In this document: one piece after another, positions 24,835-31,962 of the stretch
Layout of the letters: each line of letters starts with the position of its first letter
Numbering within the stretch: position 1 is the stretch's first letter
Origin: Pseudomonadota bacterium
Lineage (GTDB): Bacteria; Pseudomonadota; Gammaproteobacteria; Steroidobacterales; JBCBZW01
Length of the DNA: 39,011 bases
Direction: 5' to 3'
NCBI GenBank assembly: GCA_039815145.1
Contig: JBCBZW010000040.1
Location: forward strand, 1-39,011
Notes under the pieces: generated by a model
What the model saw: only the letters and a program-made list of their open reading frames with translations
What the model was told of the DNA's origin: nothing
Databases searched by the model: none
Translations under genes and position numbers: made by a program

Positions 24835-26154
24835 CTAGGCGCGCAGGCGCCGCAGCACGTCGACGAGCTTGCTCATCTCCGCCGGTTGTGTGAATACCTG
24901 AGGTGTGACCCGGACACAGGCGCCACCCTGCAGCCCCACCCGGATCACCGTGAACACACCCGCCTCCTCCAGGGCACCTTGCAGCGCTCGGGCCTCCTCC
25001 ACGGTGGATCGACCGCGAAGGCGTAGGGACCCGATCCCGCTCCAGGACGCCTCGTCGAGACCTCCGAGCACCTCGATGTGCGCCATCGCCTGCGCCGGCT
25101 CGGTCCACAGGCCTCGCAGATAGCGCAGGCGGGCCTCCTTGTAGGCGCCGCCGACCGCACGGTGCCAGTCCAAGGCGGCGGGGATGGTCATGACGGAGGC
25201 AAAGCTCGAGGTGCCGGTGTGCACGCGTGAGGCAACAAGGTCCGCCTCGTGCGCCTCGCCGGGATAGGGTGCCACACGGTCAAGGGTGCCCGCCCGCATG
25301 TAGAGTGCACCGAGGCCAAGGGGGGCACCGATCCATTTGTGTAGGTTGAACCCAGCCCAGTCGATGCCGAGCTGGCCCACGCGGTAGTCCACGAGTCCCC
25401 AGGACTGGGCAGCGTCACACACCACATCCACGCCCCGCTCCCGCGCCAGCGCAGCGATGGCCGCGATCGGCAACACCAAACCATGTTGATTGCTCGCATG
25501 GGTCGCCAACATCAGGCGCACATCGGGATTGGCGTCCAGGGCATCGCGGTAGCGCGCCAGGATCTGCGCGCCGTCGGCCCTCGAGGGGAGCTCCACCTGC
25601 ACCAATCGCAAGCCCCGGGTGTCGGCCAGGTCGCGCAGCAGGCGCTTGAAGGGCGGGTAATCGATATCCGCGTGGAGGATCGCCAGCTCCGGGCCGGTGA
25701 GGTGTCGGTGCTGGCGAATCAGATTGTGAATCGCCTCCGTCGCGTTGCGCGTGAGGGCGATCTCGTGGGTCTGCGCCCCCAGGGTGGCCGCCACCTGCGC
25801 GACCGCCTCCTGATGATCATCGGCGTAGTGGCGTCGCGCGTACCAGGCGCCGTCGACATCGACGCGCCGCAGATTGGCCAGGTACCGCTCGCGCACAGGT
25901 CGCGCCATACGTCCCCAATAGCCATGTTCGAGATTGGTGATGCCATCGGTCCGGTCGTAGGCCTGTGCCACCTCCGCCCAGTAAGCCTCATCGCTTGCCA
26001 CGCGCTGCGGATCGGCGCGACCGCCCCCCGCTTCGGCTTCCCCGGTTGCCCACGCCAGCGACGGGCTGAGTTGCACACCAGCAGCTCCCCCCAGGGCGCT
26101 CAGCACCAGGCGTCGCTTCATCCGGTCGACCCGTTCTGCAGCCACTTCCTCCAC
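24835..26154 (-). CDS. exported PLP-dependent aminotransferase class V-type enzyme
   Basis: 439 residues from GTG at 26154, preceded by AAGGGG eight bases upstream; an ATG eleven codons later is possible. A twin-arginine-like leader (MKRRLVLSALGGAAG, then a hydrophobic core to AWA) suggests Tat export of a folded, cofactor-loaded enzyme. The mature part is of the isopenicillin-N-epimerase/cysteine-desulfurase fold: NLEHGYWG near 75, TRNATEAIHNL (135-145), D247 in CDAAQSWG (binds the PLP ring nitrogen) and the Schiff-base Lys K273 in NLHKWIGAPLG. Substrate unknown; racemase, lyase or aminotransferase are all possible. It is divergent from the GNAT gene. Confidence 0.88.
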   Translation of the reverse strand: MEEVAAERVDRMKRRLVLSALGGAAGVQLSPSLAWATGEAEAGGGRADPQRVASDEAYWAEVAQAYDRTDGITNLEHGYWGRMARPVRERYLANLRRVDVDGAWYARRHYADDHQEAVAQVAATLGAQTHEIALTRNATEAIHNLIRQHRHLTGPELAILHADIDYPPFKRLLRDLADTRGLRLVQVELPSRADGAQILARYRDALDANPDVRLMLATHASNQHGLVLPIAAIAALARERGVDVVCDAAQSWGLVDYRVGQLGIDWAGFNLHKWIGAPLGLGALYMRAGTLDRVAPYPGEAHEADLVASRVHTGTSSFASVMTIPAALDWHRAVGGAYKEARLRYLRGLWTEPAQAMAHIEVLGGLDEASWSGIGSLRLRGRSTVEEARALQGALEEAGVFTVIRVGLQGGACVRVTPQVFTQPAEMSKLVDVLRRLRA

Positions 26155-26316
26155 GATCGAATCCCCTTCGGTCGACTCCGTCAGCTCACGTTACCGCGCC
26201 GCTGGCGCAACCGGTACCCTCCCCGACCACCCTCGGGTGATGCCCGCTGGCGCCGGCGGCGCGCCCAGACGCATACTCTCGCCAGCGTTGTCATCATCTG
26301 TGACCAGGTAGGCACC

Positions 26317-26811
26317 ATGTTTCGCATTCGTAGCTATCGCGAGGAAGATCTCGCTGCCTTACACCGAATCAACGAGCAAAGTACACCGGGAGTGGGGGAA
26401 GAGACCGAGGCGACGCTCGGCCGTTTCTTCGCCATCGCGCAGAACAGCTTCGTGGCCGAAGACGACGGCGGTCAGCCGGTTGGCTTTATGATCCTGATGC
26501 AGCCGGGCACGATGGCCTATCCGAGCGCGAACCTGCGCTGGTTCGAAGCGCACACCGAAGATCTCGTCTACGTGGATCGCGTGGCCGTCGACGCCAGCAC
26601 CCGCGGCGCCGGCCTCGGCGCGCAGCTCTACCATGCCGCCTTCGCAGCCAGCGCGGCCCGCTACCGGTCGATCGGCTGCGAAGTGAACCGCGAGCCCCCC
26701 AACCCAGGTTCCTTACGCTTTCATCGGCGGCTCGGCTTCGAGGAGGTGGGCAGCCAGGTGTTCGAGGCGGGCAAGAAGGAAGTGATCTACCTGCAGCGTG
26801 CCCTGCCCTAG
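26317..26811 (+). CDS. GNAT-family N-acetyltransferase
   Basis: 164 residues starting MFRIRSYREEDLAALHRINE, which is the usual N-terminal beta-alpha start of the family. A ribosome-binding site AGGTAGG at 26306-26312 supports this ATG; the open frame continues far upstream through the PLP gene on the opposite strand and is a shadow there. The acetyl-CoA binding region is VDRVAVDASTRGAGLGAQLY (about 88-107), with R/G-x-x-G-x-G/A character, and the C-terminal FHRRLGFEEVGSQ follows. It transfers acetyl groups to an amine; the substrate cannot be predicted. It converges on the cyclase gene with a 19-base gap. Confidence 0.9.
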   Translation: MFRIRSYREEDLAALHRINEQSTPGVGEETEATLGRFFAIAQNSFVAEDDGGQPVGFMILMQPGTMAYPSANLRWFEAHTEDLVYVDRVAVDASTRGAGLGAQLYHAAFAASAARYRSIGCEVNREPPNPGSLRFHRRLGFEEVGSQVFEAGKKEVIYLQRALP

Positions 26812-26830
26812 CGACGCCAGGGCGGGCCAG

Positions 26831-29740
26831 CTATGCGGCCTGCTCGAAGCGATTGCGCCCGCGGTGCTTGGCCCGGTAGAGAGCCTCATCGGCGCGGGCG
26901 ATCATGTCGTCCACGCTCGCATCCAGGCCGATGGTGAAGGTGGCCACACCGATGCTGACGGTCTCCCCGTCCAGCGCCTTCGGCAGGGCGTGCACCAGGC
27001 GCTCCGCGAGCGCTGCCGCGGCCACTCGGTCCGATCCCGGCGCCACCACTGCAAACTCCTCGCCACCGTAGCGCGCGACAGTGCAGTCCGCGCGCACCAG
27101 AGCGGCGAGGGTCTGGGCCAGCTCGCGCAACAGGCTGTCGCCCGCCTGATGGCCCCAGGCGTCGTTGTAGCGCTTGAAGTGATCCACATCGATCAGCAAC
27201 AAGGACAGCTCCAAGCGCTCGCGCTGCGCGCGCTCGAAGAGCATCGCCAGGCGCTGATCGAACATGCGTCGGTTACCGATACCGGTCAGCGCATCACGCT
27301 GCGCCTGTTGCGTGAGCAGGCGATTGGCTTCACGCAGCTGCTCCGTTCGCCGGCGCACGATGTCATCCAGCAGACGATTGCGCGCGGCGAGCGCGTGCAG
27401 CTTGCGCCGGCTGTTCGCGTACGCGCCCAACACCAGCAGCAGCGCAGCAGCCCCCGCCAAGGAGATGCGCACCAAGTCGCTGTCGTGCCGATGGGGCGTC
27501 AAGCTGAAGTACAGGGGCGCGGCTCGGTAGAGGTGGCCGCTACCCGTTCTTGCCTGTACCTCCAGCGTGTGCGTACCGACACTCAGATCCAAGGTCGCTT
27601 GGGGCGCGCGCTGCCAGGCACTCCACGCGGTCTCCTCGCCCTTGAGGCGGTAGCGGTAACGGGCAGGTTCGGTTTGCGCCAGGTCGGTCAAGGCGAAGCG
27701 AGCGGTCACCCGGGCGCTGCGCCCACGCAGCTCCACCGGCCCGCTGACCGGCAGCGGTGAGCCGCTCGCCTGGCCAGGATCGCGGCGCTCCAACGCGATC
27801 ACCGAGAGCGGCTGGCTGAGTGCGCTGGGGTCGGCGTGGGGCGTGTGGTGGAACAGGCGCGCGCCTCCCAGCCACATGGTGTCCTCACGCCCCGGCGCGA
27901 AGGCTTCCACCGGCCCGGCCCGCAGCTCGGCCAGGTTGGTCACCGCCCAATCGCCGTCGTCGAAGCGATAGAGGGCCCGGTAGCTCTGGGCGTAGAGATT
28001 GCCCTGACCGTCCTGCTGGAACCAGGGGAGTTCCTCGTCCACCAGCAGGCCGCGCAGGCCGTTGAAGTCATCCTCCACGAAGGCCCGGCCATCCCAGCGG
28101 TACAGTCCCGCAGCGGTGGCCACGGCGATGCCTGATGGCGTCGTGCTGACCTCCGCGTAAGGTGTGTCGCCGTACGCCACGCCCACCTGGTCTCCCAGCG
28201 TTTCGGTGAGCACTACGCTGGCCCCGTCGTCCTCGAGCAGGGTGGCCTGCATCAGGCCTCGATTGGTCCCCAACCAGACCGTGCCCGGTTGATCGGAGGG
28301 CGCCATCGACCAGACCACGAGGCCCGGTCGACGCAGGCTGGCGAGCTCTCGCCACTGCCCACCCTCGTAGCGAACGGCGCCCAGGCCCATTTCCGCCCCG
28401 ACCCACACGAGTCGATCGTCATGGGCATCGCTCATCAACTGTCGGGGGAAGATCCCCTTCAGACCTACCGCCCGCAGGACATCCTCCCCGGTGAGATGTT
28501 TGACCCCCTCGCGATCGGCGATGAGCCGACCGTAGGGCGTGTCGTACACCTGCCAGGTGTCCTGCGTGTCCCAGGGCAGGCGTTCGAAGGGCAGCACGGG
28601 AAGGCCATCATCGGCGATCTCGGCGGCGTACACCCCCGCATCGGTGGAGATCAACAGCTCATCGTCCGCGCTCAGGATGTGCATCACCGATCCGGTGAAG
28701 CCCGCCTTCGAACCGTACTCGATCCAGTGCGCTGGCCATGGCAGGCGCACGAGGCCCTCGTCGTCGATCAGCAACAGGGCATCATCAGCGCCGCGCTCGA
28801 TGGCGGAGATGTAGTTGTCCGTCACCGGCACGTGCTCGAAGCGCTGCGCGCGCAGGTCTAACACGCGCAACACCCCGTCGGTGCCGCCGAAGGCGATCTT
28901 GTCCTCCTCCAGCACCTGCAAGGTGGTGAGGGCGGCGACGTCGTCGTAGGCGAGCTCGTCCATGCTCACCAACTCTCCGTCGTCCCACAGGCGTATCGCC
29001 GGCGACCAGTCGTAGAACAGCACCCGCCCATCGGGCAGCTCGTAGATGAAGGCCACATCCTCATCGGCGAAGGTCTCGCCGCCCGGCACCATCTCGAACT
29101 CACCGTCGCGCAAGCGCCGCACGCCCCGCTCGAACCAATGCACCCACAACGACCCGTCCACCGCCGCGACGGCGCCGAAGCGATCGGGGTTGAACCACAG
29201 TCCCAGCGCCTTGCCGTCGCTCGACATGGCGAACAGATGCTGCTCGCCAGCGAACCACAGCTGCCCGTCGAGCTCGATGATCTGCAGAATGTCGCCAAAG
29301 GTGGCGTCGGCCAATTCGTCTTCGAACGCGGGCGTCAAATCGACATAACGCTCCGTGCCATCGGCCTGGCGCTCGAGGTAGCCAAAGCACTCGGAGCCTC
29401 CCACCCAGACGCGCCCGCGCATGTCGCGATGCAAGGCACGTACGGGGCCGCGTGAGGCCACTTCGATCATGCTCCAACGGTTGCCGTCGAAGCGGAGCAC
29501 ACCGTTCTCATGGCCAACGTACACCATGCCGTCGGGCCCCTGGGCCACAGAAAAGTACTGCGGATACAGGTCTAGATCGGGTCGGAAGCGCTGCACGCGA
29601 ACGTCCTGCGCCTCTGCAGCGGGCAGTTGCCAAAGGCAGGCGAGCCAGAGCAGCGCGAGCGGACGACACGCGCGCAACACCCCCACAAGCCATCCTGCTG
29701 ACTTGCCTTGTCTGGCGAATGCGAGCGCATTCACCCCCAT
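26831..29740 (-). CDS. membrane diguanylate cyclase receptor with periplasmic beta-propeller
   Basis: 969 residues from the ATG at 29740, chosen because a signal peptide (ending LPAAEAQ) follows shortly; the frame opens earlier without family features. Residues about 45-660 form a two-component-regulator-type propeller (repeats such as FSVAQGPDGMVYVGHENGVL, VWVGAEMG, VWLGTNRGL). A Y_Y_Y-type domain follows (YRYRLKGEETAWSAW). One membrane helix lies at about 755-777, then a coiled coil, then GGDEF (DALTGIGNRRMFDQRL, active loop GGEEF near 890). The enzyme should make cyclic-di-GMP from GTP in response to a periplasmic ligand. The RxxD inhibitory site is absent: VRAD occupies the position. Confidence 0.92.
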   Translation of the reverse strand: MGVNALAFARQGKSAGWLVGVLRACRPLALLWLACLWQLPAAEAQDVRVQRFRPDLDLYPQYFSVAQGPDGMVYVGHENGVLRFDGNRWSMIEVASRGPVRALHRDMRGRVWVGGSECFGYLERQADGTERYVDLTPAFEDELADATFGDILQIIELDGQLWFAGEQHLFAMSSDGKALGLWFNPDRFGAVAAVDGSLWVHWFERGVRRLRDGEFEMVPGGETFADEDVAFIYELPDGRVLFYDWSPAIRLWDDGELVSMDELAYDDVAALTTLQVLEEDKIAFGGTDGVLRVLDLRAQRFEHVPVTDNYISAIERGADDALLLIDDEGLVRLPWPAHWIEYGSKAGFTGSVMHILSADDELLISTDAGVYAAEIADDGLPVLPFERLPWDTQDTWQVYDTPYGRLIADREGVKHLTGEDVLRAVGLKGIFPRQLMSDAHDDRLVWVGAEMGLGAVRYEGGQWRELASLRRPGLVVWSMAPSDQPGTVWLGTNRGLMQATLLEDDGASVVLTETLGDQVGVAYGDTPYAEVSTTPSGIAVATAAGLYRWDGRAFVEDDFNGLRGLLVDEELPWFQQDGQGNLYAQSYRALYRFDDGDWAVTNLAELRAGPVEAFAPGREDTMWLGGARLFHHTPHADPSALSQPLSVIALERRDPGQASGSPLPVSGPVELRGRSARVTARFALTDLAQTEPARYRYRLKGEETAWSAWQRAPQATLDLSVGTHTLEVQARTGSGHLYRAAPLYFSLTPHRHDSDLVRISLAGAAALLLVLGAYANSRRKLHALAARNRLLDDIVRRRTEQLREANRLLTQQAQRDALTGIGNRRMFDQRLAMLFERAQRERLELSLLLIDVDHFKRYNDAWGHQAGDSLLRELAQTLAALVRADCTVARYGGEEFAVVAPGSDRVAAAALAERLVHALPKALDGETVSIGVATFTIGLDASVDDMIARADEALYRAKHRGRNRFEQAA

Positions 29741-29926
29741 GGTGTTCCTTGGCCGCTTGGCGACATCGGCGACTCCGTCCGCCCGTCGTTCGTTCGAGCA
29801 ACCCGGAGCATACCGCACGGCTCGGCATCGTTGGCGCTCGTCCTCTCGGCGGGCGCCCCGCGCACACTCCGGACATCGAGGGTGCTGCTAGACTTCCGGT
29901 GAATTTACCATCGGTGATACGCACCC
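29741..29926. other. divergent promoter region, cyclase receptor / Kelch-like gene
   Basis: 186 bases between divergent starts. I see no clear operator palindrome or convincing hexamer pair. Confidence 0.35.
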
Positions 29927-31015
29927 GTGCCCGCCAAGACGCTCCGCCTGCTCTTTCTGTCGACTGCCGTCGCCATCACGGTCGCTCGAGGCGCCGAGTT
30001 CGAGACACCATCCCTGCCGATCGCTACCGCGAACAATGCCATCGTCACGGTCATCGCCAGCGATGATCGCGCTTACCTCATCAGCTTCGCAGGTCTCGGC
30101 GCGGGCAAGACCGTCGACGATATCCACGCGCGCACCTTCGTCTTAGGCCTGGGGGATTCGCGTTGGCGAGAGGCACCTCGCGTGCCCGGTGGCGTCGGCC
30201 GCCTGGCCCCCGTTGCCGTTGCCCTGGGATCGCGCGCCTACGTCTTCGGCGGCTACGCAGTGGCCAGTGACGGCAGCGAGCGCTCCACCCCGTGGGTCCA
30301 TGCCTTCGATCCCGTGACGGACACCTTCGACGCCCTGCGGGCGATGCCCGTACCCGTCGACGACGCCGTCGCGGTGACCTATCAGGCGCGCTACGTCTAC
30401 CTGATCAGCGGCTGGCACGACGATGGCAATGTGAACCTCGTCCAACGCTACGACAGCCACACGGACACCTGGCACCAGGCCACGCCCCTGCCCGGCCCGG
30501 CGGTCTTCGGACACGCCGGCGGTATCGTCGACAACACCATCGTCTACTGCGATGGCGTGGCCGTGCGTGCGCACCGCGTGCGTCGCCGCGACTTCGCCGC
30601 GAGCAGCGCCTGCTACGTCGGCAGCATCGACCCCGAGAACACTCGGCGCATCGACTGGCGGCGCATCGACGCGCACCCGGGTCGGCCCCGCTACCGCATG
30701 GCCGCCGCTGGCGTGCCGACGCTCGGTGCCGTCGTGTTCACCGGTGGCAGCACCAACCCGTACAACTACGACGGCGTCGGCTACGATGGGCAAGCGGCCC
30801 AGCCTGCCACCGGCACCTTCTACTTCGATCTGCGCCAACGCCAGTGGCGCTCACTGCCTCACGACGAGGCACCGCCCACGATGGATCACCGCGGCCTCGT
30901 GCCCTGGGGCGGGGCCTGGGTCACGGTTGGCGGGATGCTTGCCGGGCAGCAGGTGACGGACCAGGTCACCTCCCACCGCCTGCCCAGCACGCCCCCCCAG
31001 TTACCTAACGAATAG
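29927..31015 (+). CDS. exported Kelch/galactose-oxidase-type beta-propeller protein
   Basis: 362 residues from a GTG start. A signal peptide (LRLLFLSTAVAITVARGAE) predicts the periplasm. Kelch-type blades are visible: RAYVFGGYAVASDGSE then WVHAFDPVTDTFDAL, YVYLISGWHDDGNVN then VQRYDSHTDTWHQATPLP, VVFTGGSTNPYNYDG then TFYFDLRQRQWRSLP, and WVTVGGMLAG. Each pairs a di-glycine strand with an aromatic-rich strand, as in Kelch and sialate mutarotase-like (NanM) folds. No copper site for galactose oxidase is visible. It could bind glycan or be a structural propeller. The M14-type gene follows after 14 bases and is probably co-transcribed. Confidence 0.85.
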   Translation: MPAKTLRLLFLSTAVAITVARGAEFETPSLPIATANNAIVTVIASDDRAYLISFAGLGAGKTVDDIHARTFVLGLGDSRWREAPRVPGGVGRLAPVAVALGSRAYVFGGYAVASDGSERSTPWVHAFDPVTDTFDALRAMPVPVDDAVAVTYQARYVYLISGWHDDGNVNLVQRYDSHTDTWHQATPLPGPAVFGHAGGIVDNTIVYCDGVAVRAHRVRRRDFAASSACYVGSIDPENTRRIDWRRIDAHPGRPRYRMAAAGVPTLGAVVFTGGSTNPYNYDGVGYDGQAAQPATGTFYFDLRQRQWRSLPHDEAPPTMDHRGLVPWGGAWVTVGGMLAGQQVTDQVTSHRLPSTPPQLPNE

Positions 31016-31029
31016 AAAAGGCTACTCGC

Positions 31030-31962
31030 ATGCAACGCTTCTATCCCATCGGCACGCCCGGCACTCCCTGGGGCGACTCGGAACGACGCGCCTGGTTTGA
31101 GGCTCAGCGCCCGGCCCGCAGCTACCACGAGCAGGTGCTCGCTCGCCTGCAGCTCAAGCTTCCGAGCAATTTCACGATCACCCAGTACGGGGCCCTGCCG
31201 GTGGATCCCCAACGCTATCCGCTGTTCGCCCTCAGCGCCGATGGCGCCGGCAGCTCCGCGCCGTGGGTGCTGATCACCGGCGGAGTCCACGGCTACGAGA
31301 CCAGCGGCGTGCAGGGCGCCCTCGACTTCGTGCACGGTCGCGCGCAGGACTACCTCGATCGGGTCAACTTCCTCGTGCTGCCCTGCGTGAGTCCCTGGGG
31401 TTACGAGATGATCACCCGCTGGAACCCGAACGCTGTGGACCCGAATCGCTCCTTCAAAGCCGACTCGCCCGCCGAGGAGGCCGCCAGCGCGATGGCCCTC
31501 CTGGAGGAACGTCAGCTGCGGTTCCTGATGCACATCGATCTGCACGAGACCACGGACAGCGACGAGGACGAGTTCCGCCCAGCCCTGGCCGCGCGCGATG
31601 GTGAGGCCTTCAAGCCCGGCACCATTCCGGACGGCTTCTATACAGTGGGCGATCGAGATCGCAAGGTGCTGCCGTTCCAGCAGGCGATCATCGAGGCGGT
31701 GGCGCAGGTCACCCACATCGCGGACGCCGATGCGGACGGCACCCTGATCGGCACCGCTGCCGACGCCCCAGGGATCATCCACATCCCCAGCAGCCGCCTA
31801 GGGTTGTGCGCGGGGGTGACGGGCGCGCCCTACACGAGCACCACGGAGGTGTACCCGGACAGCGCTCGGGTCACCGATGAGCAGTGCAACGCCGCCCAGG
31901 TCGCCGCCACCTGCGGGGCCTTGGACTACGCCCTACAGCATCCGCCGGCGGCGCCCCACTAA
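31030..31962 (+). CDS. M14-family metallocarboxypeptidase / succinylglutamate desuccinylase-like enzyme
   Basis: 310 residues, no signal peptide. Zinc ligands H87 and E90 lie in GGVHGYETSG, the WNPNAVDPNRSF segment (131-142) holds the substrate-binding Asn-Arg pair, and the third zinc His is in MHIDLHETTDSDE (H172 likely, with H168 close by). Length and motif spacing fit the cytoplasmic M14 branch that acts on small acylated amino acids or short peptides. The neighbour upstream is an exported propeller; a shared pathway is plausible but not shown. Its stop overlaps the convergent subtilase stop by four bases (CTAA read on both strands). Confidence 0.9.
   Translation: MQRFYPIGTPGTPWGDSERRAWFEAQRPARSYHEQVLARLQLKLPSNFTITQYGALPVDPQRYPLFALSADGAGSSAPWVLITGGVHGYETSGVQGALDFVHGRAQDYLDRVNFLVLPCVSPWGYEMITRWNPNAVDPNRSFKADSPAEEAASAMALLEERQLRFLMHIDLHETTDSDEDEFRPALAARDGEAFKPGTIPDGFYTVGDRDRKVLPFQQAIIEAVAQVTHIADADADGTLIGTAADAPGIIHIPSSRLGLCAGVTGAPYTSTTEVYPDSARVTDEQCNAAQVAATCGALDYALQHPPAAPH

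Noticed and set aside
25483-26316. N-terminal extension of the GNAT gene
   Set aside because: It overlaps the PLP enzyme on the opposite strand and has no similarity to acetyltransferases; a ribosome-binding site supports the ATG at 26317.
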